A DNA stretch of 64,000 nucleotides, from positions 3,500,001-3,564,000 of the forward strand of contig JAQPZY010001675.1 in assembly GCA_029931535.1 (NCBI GenBank), read 5' to 3'. The notes below the pieces were generated by a model that was given only the letters and a program-made list of their open reading frames with translations, did no database searches and was not told the DNA's origin. A program made the position numbers and the translations under genes. The number at the start of each line of letters is the position of its first letter. The first letter of the stretch is position 1. Origin of the DNA: Margaritifera margaritifera (taxonomy: Eukaryota; Mollusca; Bivalvia; Unionida; Margaritiferidae). This document shows, in pieces, positions 10,980 through 22,640 of the stretch.

Positions 10980-12388
10980 CAGTAAAGATTGTTTATTACG
11001 TTCTTGGATACAAGGTTTTCTCTGTTAGAACATTTGACTTTAATTTCCCTGGCCAAATTACTAATTACTATTTATTACAAAGGCTTTGTTATAACGCTCC
11101 TTGTTACAATGTTTTATTGGTTATAGCATTTGATTTGTGTGGTCTGCCTGAGATAATTAAGATCAATTATAACGTTTTTATCACCTGACGCACTGAAGCC
11201 AGATAAACAATGGCAGTCATTTAAACAACAAAAGTGTAACAACAACGGCGCTGGGTAACAAAAGCATGATAATCACACGTCATTTAAAAAACAGTAAATA
11301 GCAATGGCCTAATAAAGACGCCAGGTAAAAAAGGCATGATAATCACACCTCATTCATAATCAGTACTTTAGAATCTGTGGTTGCTGGTTCAATACAATTA
11401 AAGCATGAAAAGAAATGTTTCTGTTTGGAACTTTTTGACTTAATAATTTAGAAATATCCTTTAGCTGTTGTTCTATACCTGTATGTTGACTAATTGAGTA
11501 CAGCTTGAAGTAAATCTGTTTTGTGTTCATTTTGAATTCTGACTGTTGTAAAAATGGCTGAAAATTGGCCAGTCAGAGAAAGAAAAGATGTCTCTTTAGA
11601 CACAAAGCTACAAATAATAAATAGGAGGAATTGAAGTCAAAGTATCAACATGCACTAATCCAAAGATACCTCGCGAGCCTTGACCCCCAAAAATTGAGCG
11701 TGAAATAAATGTACTGTCTGCAATCAATATGATTTATCATGCATGGTATGATGTTTCCACAGATTGTGTTGCAAACTGTTTTGTTAAAGCAGGGTTTTGT
11801 GAGCAAACAGATGTCATTACCAGTGATAGTGCTGCTGATGATCATGTTTCACATGCTATGGTGCGTGACGCCTCCTTTGGTCTGGTAATGAGGATGTTGA
11901 TTTCTTGGATTATGTTAATTCTGATAGTGACACTATCACACCTGTGATACCAACAATTGAAATGTAAATTTGTTGCACCATGAAGATATTGTTTATGAAA
12001 CTGGTGATCATCAGGAAGCAACCAAATTATTGAACGAAGATGATTTCATATAAAAGTGATTTTTATGATTCACTGGCTGCTACACGTACATGTATGTTGA
12101 CACTTTAATCAGATGGTGAAACCTACTGGTTTATCTTTTTTTTCTTCATGATAACATATATTTATACAAATGTATGTTGTTTTAACATTTTATTACCATT
12201 ACATATGAGTTCTGACAGTAATCATACTAGTATAAATTGTTTACTTCATGTATGTCCAATGTCATTGGCATGGACAAGTACATAAACATTTTGAAGAAAA
12301 AAAACAATGAATTTGAATATAACATTTCTTGGTTATAACATTCTAAAAATCCCAGTCCCCTGTGAAGCATTATAAACAATCTTTACTG
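10980..12388 (+). mobile_element. Internally deleted pogo/Tigger-like transposon
   Basis: The left end CAGTAAAGATTGTTTATTAC and the complement of the right end (CAGTAAAGATTGTTTATAAT) form about 20 bp TIRs, flanked by TA at 10978-10979 and 12389-12390. Inside, a DNA-binding start (RKDVSLDTKLQIINR, near 11579-11623) is followed after about 85 bp by a C-terminal catalytic-domain end (AWYDVSTDCVANCFVKAGF, near 11739). This is the order of a pogo transposase with the middle lost. Confidence 0.8.
11708..11960 (+). pseudogene. C-terminal fragment of pogo-family transposase
   Basis: The frame reads INMIYHAWYDVSTDCVANCF then VKAGFCEQTD. AW-xVS-xTI-xNCF-KAGF is the standard end of the pogo/Tigger DDE domain. 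The acidic tail that follows (GNEDVDFLDYVNSDSDT) needs a frame change. Non-functional. Confidence 0.75.
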
Positions 12389-12490
12389 TATATAGTTTTG
12401 TCAAGTCCATGTGTATATATGTTTGTATGAATTTATGTAGTGACATTTTTATTATAATGTATTAGACGCAAAGAATCAGTATAGAGGATA

Positions 12491-12707
12491 CCGTATATAC
12501 TTGCTTGTAAGTCGAGTCCAACTACAAACAACATAGACCCTGATCTGCCATTGCATAATGTGCCAGTAGATCAGGGTCTATGTTGTTTGTTCTATTGATT
12601 ACTCCTAACAAACTGCATAGACCCAGACCTGCCAACACATTATGCAATGGCAGATCTGGATCTATGCAGTTTGCATTTGGACTCAACTTGCAAGCGAGCA
12701 TATACAG
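12491..12707 (-). mobile_element. Double-hairpin palindromic MITE, copy 1 (inverted relative to copies 2 and 3)
   Basis: Outer TIRs are CCGTATATACTTGCTTGTAA and the complement of the right end, CTGTATATGCTCGCTTGCAA, flanked by TA on both sides. Inside are two near-perfect inverted repeats in a row. The first has arms AACAACATAGACCCTGATCT (from 12538) and its complement; the second has arms AACTGCATAGACCCAGACCT and its complement (to about 12672). There is no coding sequence. TA flanks suggest a Tc1/mariner-type target duplication, but the transposase source is unknown. Confidence 0.85.
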
Positions 12708-13096
12708 TATATCATTCTTGACATGAATATCATAAACATTAAAGCTATGCGAATACATATCTCAAAAATAATTGCTCAAGCCAGATATGATATCTGTTGT
12801 TATATTACTGCAATCATTATGATAATACGATATTTGTTGTTATGTTACTGCAATCATTATGAAAATGTATACAGTCCATTATATATGTTCATATTGTTTT
12901 TCTTTACTTGCTATGTGATATTTATTTTCTTGTTTTTTTGCATGAGTACATACATGTATCAGATTTTTATTGTATAAACATATTACAGAGCTATTTCATT
13001 GAATGATATTTTTAATATAATTATATGTAAAATACCCATTTTTATTAAACCTTGCCATTATTAATAAAGAGGGTTGTTTATACAGGAATTTATTCC
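12708..13096. other. Intergenic, AT-rich
   Basis: Contains a short tandem repeat, (T/A)TTGTTGTTATATTACTGCAA-like at about 12795 and 12834. No gene. Confidence 0.4.
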
Positions 13097-13772
13097 CCTT
13101 CCCTCATATTGGGGGACTAAACATTCCTAATCTCATATTGGGGGACTAATATATTTGGGGACTAAATATTCCTCATCTCATATTGGGGGACTAAACATAT
13201 TTGGGGACTAAACATTCCTAATCTCATATTGGGGGACTGAACATTCCTCATCTCATATTGGGGGGCTAAACATCCCTCATCTCATATTGGGGGACTAAAC
13301 TTTCCTAATCTCATATTGGGGCACTAAACATTCCTCATCTCTTATTGGGGGACTAAACATTCCTCATCTCATATAGGGGGACTATACATTCCTCATCTCA
13401 TATTGGGTGACTAAACATATTTGGGGACTAAACATTCCTCATCTCATATTGGGGGACTAAACATTCCTCATATCATATTGGGGGACTAAACATATCTGGG
13501 GACTACACATTCCTCATCTCGTATTTGGGGACTAAACATTCCTCATCTCTTATTGGGGTACTAAACATTCCTCATCTCTTATTGGGGGACTAAACATATT
13601 TGGGGACTAAACATTCCTTATCTCATATTGGGGGACTAAATATTCCTTATCTCTTATTGGGGGACTTAACATTCCTCATCTCATATTTGGGGACAAAACA
13701 TTCCTCATCTCATATTGGGGGACTAAACATTCCTCATCTCATATTGGGGGACTAAACATTTCTCATCTCTTA
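13097..13772 (+). repeat. G-run minisatellite, ~29 bp unit, about 20 copies
   Basis: The unit is CTCATATTGGGGGACTAAAC + ATTCCTCAT, with occasional 17 bp partial units (ATTTGGGGACTAAAC). Every unit has a run of 4-6 G on the plus strand. Confidence 0.95.
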
Positions 13773-14206
13773 CGATATTATATTTTCAGCAAGAATAAGA
13801 TTTTGAGAAACTTTTATCATAGGATATGATAGCAACTGGGCTGTTATGAAGCCAGGAACCCTAAACTTGCTGTCATTTTCTTTTTATTATATTTGCTCTA
13901 ATACTGCAGGTTTTTGCAAAAATCAGCCATGAAATTTATCATTAACTAGAATGTCATTCTTGTCAGATTCCAGAATCGGGTATTTTCCTCATCAAAGAGG
14001 TAATCAAAAAGGACAAATACAAATACCCATCACAAAAGTAATCTATATATAAGTTAAAAATGTATTTAAAAAATGTGGTCTTAATTGCCCATTTACATAT
14101 TTCTGTATAAAGAAACATTATTACAAAGGAGAAAAAAATGTATTGTGCATTGAATGTAATGGTTTCTTTTGTGAATTATATTTGCTTTAGAGTAAACAAT
14201 AGTCAT
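13773..14206. other. Intergenic, nothing recognised
   Basis: AT-rich sequence between the minisatellite and the LTR element. Confidence 0.4.
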
Positions 14207-14399
14207 TGTAATGTTCCTTTAATTGTGTGTTAGTATGGTGAACGTGCACAGAATATGAGAGACGAACTTTTACATGGATACTCTTTTATTATGCAGCATG
14301 GCAGATACATTCAGTCTCTTGGTACATAGGTATTAAAATTAGCAATTACCTTAGCAATATAAGGTTGACCTAGATTTAAGCAAATAAAATTCTACTACA
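14207..14399 (-). repeat. 3' LTR of the 14.2-17.0 kb element
   Basis: It shares GCAGATACATTCAGTCTCTT and flanking sequence with 16851-17026. Plus-sense ends are TGTAATGTTCC and TTCTACTACA. Confidence 0.8.
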
Positions 14400-14939
14400 T
14401 CCCCCTCTTTATAGAATATGAATTACATTCTTCTTAATAAAAAAGTCTTCGATGTCTTTTATGTCTTCATTGATTTCCATTCTTAAACTAATTCACTTTA
14501 AAGAAAAAGGTGAAATAACTCAAAGTATAGTTAAGGAATAATCAAATTATTGAACAATTTAAACTATTAAACTATTCTAGAAAATGTATTAATTGGATAT
14601 ATATATATATAACTACTGATGAAATTGAGAGTTAACATACCTACTTGGAGCCTACTTGGTCCTTGTGATCATACAGAGATTATTGTGCCCCTTTCACAGT
14701 CTGACCACTCCATACCTCAAACATTTGTTTTACACACTTTCTCCTTAGAATCTTACAAAGCCCTTAAAGTGAACTGGTTCTTGTAGAATACACACTGGTC
14801 ATTGACAATTCAATGAGTGACACTGATTTTGTGGTAGCTTGAGTTGGAGAGTTGGCAGCAGTTCATGATTATTCTGCTTGATCGTTTCCAGAATGGCTTA
14901 TCATGAGTCTGGAGAACTTCAGGTTGTCATACTTGCTTT

Positions 14940-15345
14940 TGTTGTGTTTTGTTCATTAGTTCTGCAAACCTGGGGTGTATTTTCTCCATAAAAGACATTG
15001 CCTGATCACATTAACATTAACATTAGGAAATAACCTCTGCTAGCTCCAAATCCAGCCCTCCCTGAAAAACACAAAAAAAAGATGTTTTTTTCATCTATAT
15101 ATCATATAGACAAATGGAAGTAACTCTTACATATTAACTCCCCTTGCCCCCGCTAGGTGGACACCCATATATCAGATGTTTACCGGTTTTAACTTGAGCA
15201 AAACCTATAACAAGATGTTCACATTTGCAGGGAGGGATTGATGGTAATGTGATCGGATAAGTATTTTTGGAGAAACACAATTTACTAAAAAAAGTTCCTT
15301 TCTCCATCAAATACATTACCTAATCACATTAACATTGGGAGAATA
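14940..15345. repeat. DIRS-terminus-like repeat, inverted relative to 25400-25790
   Basis: It shares, in reverse complement, the TGATCACATTAACATTAGGAA-type block, the AATTTACTAAA block and the AATGTGATCGG-type block with 25400-25790, in the same order. It contains an internal inverted repeat (GTAATGTGATCGGATAAGTA against the complement of ATTACCTAATCACATTAAC). Confidence 0.6.
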
Positions 15346-16379
15346 GGTAAGAGGAGGAGGAAATGCTTGAGCATCCAACCTTTACCAATGTCACTGTGTA
15401 GGAGCAAGATGACTGCTCTGCTGAAAGGATGAACTTCTGACATGAAGGCAGCACAACCGAATATTATGCATTTATGTTTCTACAAGGGAGATCCCTGTGG
15501 GATCCCACCCCTGACTATTGCCTTATGTGTAAAAGATTCCAAGGCGAATCCAATAAAAGTTGTAATATCATGTCTTGGACTGAGGTTGTGCCATTATGAA
15601 TGGAGCATGGTAACTGTGTGGCCAGCTACCAGTGGCCTGACTAGATTCAGCTCTCTCCTTTGCAAGGTCATGTAATGTAAATAGAAGCTGGAGAAAGTAG
15701 ACTGAGCATGCCAGCCAAATGACTCCACTATGTCTCAAATTGATACATTATGATCATAGGCCAGGCTTATGGAAATCGCTCTTATTTTATGATCCAAAAT
15801 CTTCATGAGTTGTACCTGATCCTGTGAGAGTTCAGAATAATCCGATCTAATAACTCACTTTAGTCAAGCGACCAGCACTTGTGGGGTTATGTGTTCCTTT
15901 CCCACCTTAACCAGTAGGAGGAGCTTTTGACAGCTGCCGCAGATGTTTTTCTTGTACCTCAGACAGCATCTGAGTGCATGTACTGGATCCTGCAGCATCA
16001 TCTTTCTCGACGGGTCGATCGTGGAGAGAGGTTGTATAGTTGTTTTTTGATTGCCTATAGACGTTTTTAGATACGAAACCAGGTTGCATCATTAGTTCGA
16101 ACATAACTGCATGTAGTTTGGATCCACAGAATGCGCATGCAGCTCATGTGCCCTGCAAGCTGAGGCTAGTGCCAACATAAAGCAAGTCTTGTATGATAAC
16201 AGCTTCAGCGAGATCAAAGATGGGCTCAAATCTGGACTAGTTGAGCCACATCAAAACCCAGGAGAGGTTCCATTTCAGGAACAAGGTGAGCAAGCAGGGT
16301 CTGGATATGTCGAAATTGGACAACAAATCAAAAAGATCCTTGTTAACTAGCTGTCTCAATTCCATTAAATATTCATCCA

Positions 16380-16728
16380 ATGTTGTCTTTTATTTTATTT
16401 ACATGTTCAAAAGGTGTATTTCTCCATTTGCACATTTTTCCTGGGGTTCAAAATAGTTCTTCATATGTCTTTCGTTTTCATGTATGTTTCATCACACTCT
16501 TTCATCTCTACTTCATGCATGTCATGTACATGTTCACCGCCATACTATTGGAACAGAACGTTTTCTGTCATCATCAGTAATATTCTTGCCCATAAATATA
16601 TTTTCAAGTATGTTTTCCCTTTTGTTCCAACTTGTTCCTGCATTTGCTCTATATGCATCACAGTCAAAAGAAGGGAAGGGTGGTAAGGTCTCCATTGTTG
16701 TAGAATGCTTACAGCGGCGCTCTATCAA
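16380..16728 (-). pseudogene. Retroelement Gag remnant
   Basis: The minus frame 16728-16534 reads ETLPPFPSFDCDAYRANAGT then SWNKRENILENIFMGKNITD. After a frame change it continues YGGEHVHDMHE and NPRKNVQMEKYTF. The pattern W..R.(E/N)..(L/F)..(L/I)...NI.D..R, then (Y)GGE.V.D, then P+KN...E.Y.F is that of Ty3/gypsy Gag in metazoans. Broken by frameshifts and stops. Confidence 0.65.
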
Positions 16729-16850
16729 TCAAGCATGTGGTAAGAGCTTTGATTCTCATAAACATCAATAAAACAACAAATATATGAAGTTTAAAATATC
16801 CAAACTGTTTGACACAGTGTTGAATAGGTCCTCAAAATCTTCATTGCCAT

Positions 16851-17026
16851 TGTAATATTCCTGTATTTGCGTGTTAGGAACATGCAGAGAGTACAAGAGA
16901 CCAACTTTGACTCCTTTATTATGTAGTAATGCAGATACATTCAGTCTCTTGGTACAGAGGTATTACAATTAACAAATAGCTTAGCAACATAAGGGTGACC
17001 GGGATTTAAGTTATTAGGATATTACA
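16851..17026 (-). repeat. 5' LTR of the 14.2-17.0 kb element
   Basis: It matches 14207-14399 through the shared GCAGATACATTCAGTCTCTT core and both ends. It is slightly shorter. Confidence 0.8.
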
Positions 17027-17400
17027 TACATTATATATTATACTGCAGTCATAATTTATTGGTTACACAGATGCATAGGTCACATTGTATACTTGTTTAC
17101 ACATGTATGAAGTTGAAAGCAGTTTGAACAAAATTCATTTCCTAAAAAATTGTACATTTTTTTCAATTAATATCTTTAATGAATTACAGCTATCAGACTT
17201 TTGAATAAGCTGATTTGATAAAAGTTTGAAATTTTGCATTGATACTGAATTTCAGATGTACACAAATTACAGAATAATGTTATGTCTGCTTTTTGGGGGT
17301 AATTTTGTTAAATGTGATCGTTGAAATAATTTATCTTTATGAACTAGAGTTGTTCATGATTTAGTTACTATATTAGTTTTTTGTGCATTTCAGACATTAA
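17027..17400. other. Intergenic, nothing recognised
   Basis: AT-rich spacer between the LTR element and the tandem array. Confidence 0.4.
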
Positions 17401-18420
17401 AATTTGATGCATGTCTGCTCACACACTCACTGATGTCAGTCATAAAGTAATAGACACATTTTTGTTTGGTAATTTGCATATCCACTATCAGAAATGATAC
17501 AGATTTAGTGTAGAAAGTGAGGCATTCAACTCATGACTAGGTGGTGTGTTGCATACAAATGTGGGCTTTGTCAGAAAAGTACTTTTGATGTTATCTCCCA
17601 AGTTTAAAAAAGTGTGTTTACTCCATTATACTTGTGTGTGTTGTTCATATATACTGAACTGTTTGTCTTATCTTAATAAAACTTGATACATATGTGTATT
17701 ATGACTAGGCATTGTGTCGCATACAAAAATGTGATTTGTTAAATAGATACTCCTGAGTTACCTTCCCATTTTTGAAAAGGATGTGTTATTCATATTTCCT
17801 GAACAGAAAAAAGCTTGGTATGCATTTTTTTCATGACAGGATGTTACTAGATGGCATAAAATAGTGGACACTTTCTGTGTACAGTTATATCTGCTGAACC
17901 ATTTGATATATATTCATGAAAACTGGTATACACTTGTATAATGACTAGATGTTACTGGATCGCATAAAATAGTGGATTTTGTTGGATAGGTACTTTCTGA
18001 GTTATCTCCACCTTGATAACACTTTTTGTGTACTATTCCTGTCTCCTGAACCATTTGATATATCCATGAAAATTGGTATGCATTTGTATCATGAATTGAT
18101 GTTACTAGATTGCATAAAATAGTGGATTTTGTTGGATAGGTACTTTCTGAGTTATCTCCACCTTGGTAACACTTTTTGTGTACTGTTCCTGTCTCCAGAA
18201 CCATTTGATATATCTCCATGAAAATGGGTATGCATTTGTATCATGACTAGATAGTTTGTTATCAGACAAGTACTCTTGAAAATTTCTCCCCAATTATTAA
18301 AATGATGTTTACTCTATAACACTTTTGTTTGCTATTCATATCTCTTGTACAATTTACAATATCTTATCAAACTTGGTATGCATTATTTATCATGACTAGG
18401 CAGGGTGTCATATATATATA
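17401..18420. repeat. Degenerate tandem array, unit about 165 bp, about 6 copies
   Basis: Recurring blocks: ATGACTAG(G/A)-(T/A)-GT, GCATA(C/A)AA, GTACT(T/C)-TGA, TTATCTCC, GTTTACTCCATTA-like, TGAACCATTTGATATAT and AACTTG(G/A)TA. The best-matched pair is 17880-18050 and 18050-18225. Confidence 0.8.
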
Positions 18421-19500
18421 TACTTCAGTGGACATTTCTTTTGCATGAGGTATTCTGTAATCTCTCACATACTGACCTATCTAGTTTTTCCAGGTTTCCA
18501 CAAATTTGAGACAAATATAATATATAATGGCATAAATTGTAAGAAATCCTGTCCGTGATGGGGCTTTGTCCATCTAAATCAGGTGTCGGTTTAGATGGTT
18601 TTACTGTACTTTTTCACACAGATTTTTTGTTCTGTTTAAACCAAATTTCTTTTCAAGCTTTACTCTGAGTCTGTATGAATTAGAACGAGTTGATTTTGTC
18701 TTGGTATTAGTTAGATTTATGGTCCTTTAATAATTTTTGTCTCAGTGATTGGAGATCACACTAGCATGCTCACCTTTTCTTCAAATTTATTTAAATTTGG
18801 TGTTAGTATTTTCCATTATTTGATTTTAAAATTTTCCATTAACATCTTAGGGATTTGACATTGATTTGATTTAGTCAAACTTCCATAGTTTCAGATTTGA
18901 ATTAAATTTGATTTGAAATTAAGTATTTTATCAGGACAAAATGTCACATAAAATCAATAACAGGCAGATTTTGTCCCTTAAGGGAATCTATACTTACAAA
19001 AATTACAGAAAAATCTACCAATAGTAAAAAATAAACCAATAGTATTAACTTTCAAGCAGACCATAGGATAATTAAAATAGCTCTTACTGGGCAAAATTTC
19101 TTACAAACTACAATTTGTGTAAATTTTCTCTCATGAAAGGCTAAACTTCAAAGACACATATAGCACTATGAAAATCATACAAAATAGAAAGGTATGCACC
19201 CCTTAATAAGATAACAGTTGTTTGAGAAAAGTTGTCCAGCTTTTCTGTACAAGAGTTCTTATGCTGGATAACTCTTATGAGACTGCATATCAATGGGACA
19301 TAAATAATACAGGCAATTTAAGTAATCATTCCTGAGTAGCTTACTAAAAACATTGATTTCCCTTCAAACAGAAAAATTTGCCTGTATTTAACATGAAACG
19401 TCATCATTTTAGATTGTAAACAAACAAATTTGAGGAATTTACCCCCCCCCCCCCCCAAGCTTTAGATGACTGAAATTTTGTAGAGGGCGTGGTGATATCG
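18421..19500. other. Non-coding; poly-C tract; possible transposon fragment
   Basis: A run of 15 C lies at 19442-19456. Around 18540-18605 is a TGTCCGTGATGGGGCTTTGT / TTTAGATGG inverted arrangement of the kind seen at pogo-like ends, but no full element is defined. Confidence 0.35.
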
Positions 19501-22500
19501 TAATTGAGTTAAGGTACATTTGTAAAGGAAGACACTACTGATGACATAGAACACTGACAATGGAACCCAGGTGCGGTCTCATCAGTATAAAGCTGCATAC
19601 AAAATGTGGATCTAAAATTCAGCTGCCATAATGCCACTTAATGATAGCAAAGAAAGCTTAATTATATCAGTATAGAGCTGCATGTAAACCTTTCTTGAAA
19701 TCCAAAAATAATTAAAGGAATTGTTGTGTGAAAACAAAAGTGGGTTGGTCCAACAATCAGAGACTATAACTCTGCTAAGTGATCATGCAGATTTAATGCT
19801 AAAAAGTCAAACTAAGCCAAGTTGTCATTGAGATAAAGTTGCATGCCAAATTTGATTGAAATCCAATAGAAATTAAATGAGTTATTGTGCAGAAATGAAA
19901 GTTGGTGATTCTGAAAATCAGGGGCATTAACAGCACTAAAAGATTTTGTTGCACGCTGTACCTAAGTAACACTTGCAATCACATTCAGCTGATGTCTCAT
20001 TAATATCGAGCTGTCACTAAGCAGAAACAAAAGTGGATGGGTGTGACAGTCGGGGTTCACAAGTGCAAAATGAAATAGAATACAGACAATTTAAATTGGA
20101 CAAAGGGGGATTTTGGTTTGGTTTTAAACATTTTATTGCATATATTAGAAAAGCAAATGGGTTAGGCACAAGTTCTTCCAACTTGGAATAGCCGTTCCCA
20201 TAGCAAATGCAAAACACACAATATTTCATACATTGGGTGAAACATACAAAGAAAATTTAAATGATACTTGGATGAGTAAGAGCTAAAATGAGCTTACCGG
20301 TAAGCAATTATTGTTGGTTGTGCCAGATTATAAAGAATAAAGGTAGTTGAGGCACCATGGGTAAAAGAGATACACAAGCACAAATATATGAACAACTCGG
20401 AGAAGGTCTCATCAGTATCAAAGATGCATACCACATTTGGTTGAAATCCATTCAAACTGAGTTAATGTGAAGAAATAAAAGTTAATTGGTATAGTAACCA
20501 GGGCTTATAACAAATAATGATGTACAATAATGATAATCAAGCTTGGTGAAGGTTCTGTCAATATCAGATTTGGTTGAAATTTAATCATAAATAAAGGAGG
20601 ATTTGCATGGAAATGAAGGTAGGTAGGGCAGACAATCAGGGGCTATAACTCCACTAAATGATGATGTAGAATGCTGACAATCAAACTAGGCAGAGACCTC
20701 ATCCGTATCAAATTTGGTTGAAATCCAAGAATAGCTAAGGGATTTTTTGTGGTGAAACTAAAGTGGGTGGGTCTAATAATAAGGGCCATAACTCCACTAA
20801 ATGATAAGGTATAATGCTTACGATTGTTGTAAACCAAGGTCTAATCAATATGAAGAAACATAGCAATAGTGGTGGAAATGCAATCATGATGTATTGATGT
20901 ATTACTGTCCAGAAATGAAAGTGAGTAGGTATTGCAATCAAGGGGTATAACTCCACTAAATCGTGACAGAATACTGATAATCAAGCTCGGCGATGGTCCT
21001 ATAGGTGTCGAGCTGCCAACAAAATTTGATTGTAAAATACAATAATAAATAAAGGAGTTGTATGGAAATTAATGTGGATGGGTGCGACAATTAAAGGCTA
21101 TGACTCTCTAAATGGTGATGTATAATGCTGACAAATGAACTTGGCTAAGGCCTTATCAATATCAAGCTGCCAGTAAAATCTGGTTGAAATTCAATAATTA
21201 CTAGAGCCATAGGGAAAGGGTGCATTGCAAAGGGTCCCACTCGCTGCAATTTGCTCAGCTGGGCCTTGTGAAATCAAACTTAAGAGAATGGACAATCAGG
21301 TGACATAACTCCTCAAAACAAGGCTGTGGAATGCTGAAATTCATTCAAAGTCTCATCAGTATGAAGGTACATGATAAATATGGTTGAAATCCAGTATTCC
21401 TTACTGAAATTATGTTGCAGAAACCAAATGAAGAGTAGCAAGCAGGGATCACAACTACAGTAAATTATAATGTGGAATGCTAGAAATTAAACTCTTTCAA
21501 GGTCTAATCAGTATAAGGCTGCATGCCAGCTTTTGTTGAAAGCCAATAATCCTTGGTATAGTAATGCTGCAGAAACCAAAACGGGACAATAGGCAGCATA
21601 ACTTCTGTAAATTACATCATGAAACGCTGGAAATCCAACTCGTTCAAGGTCTCAAGAATATAAATCCCCATACCAAATCTGGGTGAAATCCAACATAACT
21701 TGATAAATGTGTGCTGTTAAAACCATTCAGAAAAATGGGAAATCAGGGGTATAACTCCTGTAACCGATTTCGTGGAATACTTGAAATCAAACACTTCAGC
21801 GTCTCGACAATATAGAGCTGCATCCCAAAAATTTGGTTTATGTCCAACAATTATTGGGTAAAGCTACAGAAGTGAAAATTGGGGGATAGGTAATCAGGGG
21901 CCTTGACTTGTCTAAATGATGACAGATAAAGATGGAAATTGAACTTTTTCACGGTTTCACGAATGTAAAACTGCATACCAAAATTGGTTAAACTCCAACA
22001 ATTCCCAGTAAAGTTATCATGTGGACACAAAATTGTTGACGGATGGATTGACAGATAGCTGGCCATTTGTTCTGACTGACAGAAAGATGGACGTGATTAC
22101 TAGCTGACTTCGTATAGCGTGGTCCTAATTAAGGGAGTTATTGTGCGTAAACTAAAGTGGGTGGGTCTGATGATCAAGGGGTATGACTCTGCTAAACAAT
22201 TACATAAAATGTTGACAATCAAAACTGAACAAAGGTCTAATCAGTATCAAGCTGCATTTGCTTAAAACTCAAAAAATAATTTAGATTTATTGTGGGGAAA
22301 GGAAAGTTGGTGGTTCAAAATTCAGGAGCTATAACTCTGCTAAAAGACGATGCAGAATGCTGACAACTGATCAGGGTTTCATCTGTATCGAGCTGCATAC
22401 CAAATTTTGTTGAAATCCAAAAATAATTAAGGCAGTTATTGTGCGGAAAAGAAAGTGGTTGGGTCTGACAATCAGGGTCTATAACTGCTAACAATGTAGA

Positions 22501-22640
22501 ACGCTGACAATCGAATTCAGCCAAAGTTTTATGAAGCTGCATACCAAATTTGGTTGAAATGCGATAATAATTAAGATAGTTATTGTACAGAAATGATAAT
22601 GGTTGGTCTGAAAATCAGGGTCTGTAACTCTGCTAAACCC
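19500..22640. repeat. 3.1 kb degenerate tandem array, unit about 150-175 bp, roughly 17-19 copies
   Basis: Recurring order: GGGG(C/T)(T/A)ATAACTC(C/T), CTAAATGATGA, TGCTGACAATCAA, AGGTCTCATCAGTATCAAGC, TGCATACCAAATTTGGTTGA, AATCCAATAATAATTAA, GAGTTATTGTG(C/T), then AAAGTGGGTGGGTCTGACAA. Copies are strongly diverged and carry no open frame. Confidence 0.85.

Larger units (their letters stand above)
14207..17026 (-). mobile_element. Decayed Ty3/gypsy-like LTR retrotransposon with a nested repeat
   Basis: Two direct repeats, 14207-14399 and 16851-17026, are the LTRs. On the minus strand both begin TGTA and end ATTACA. A polypurine tract AAAGAGGGGGA (14400-14410, minus sense) abuts the 3' LTR. 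A TGGCAATGAAGATT primer-site-like sequence follows the 5' LTR by one base. Between them a Gag remnant reads SWNKRENILENIFMGKNITD on the minus strand. Flanking 5-mers GTCAT and TACAT do not match, so the target duplication has decayed. Pol domains were not found; 14940-15345 is filled by a sequence also present, inverted, at 25400-25790. Confidence 0.75.

Noticed and set aside
10868..11188. 106-codon plus-strand open frame
   Set aside because: AT-rich, hydrophobic low-complexity protein that overlaps the left end of a pogo-like element; no family features.
12522..12758. Open frames with repeated DPDLPLHN / DPDLLAHYA peptides at 12.5 and 57.5 kb
   Set aside because: They are translations of the palindromic MITE hairpins and appear in different frames and orientations.
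13097..13772. Regular repeats with spacer-like parts resembling a CRISPR array
   Set aside because: Units are contiguous with no unique spacers, there are no cas genes, and the context is eukaryotic.
15442..15675. 77-codon plus-strand open frame
   Set aside because: It is antisense to the interior of a minus-strand LTR element and has no recognisable domain.
17914..18293. Minus-strand frames with a repeated peptide (YQGGDNSESTYPTKST)
   Set aside because: The peptide repeat follows directly from the ~165 bp tandem DNA repeat; no start context, splice sites or conservation.
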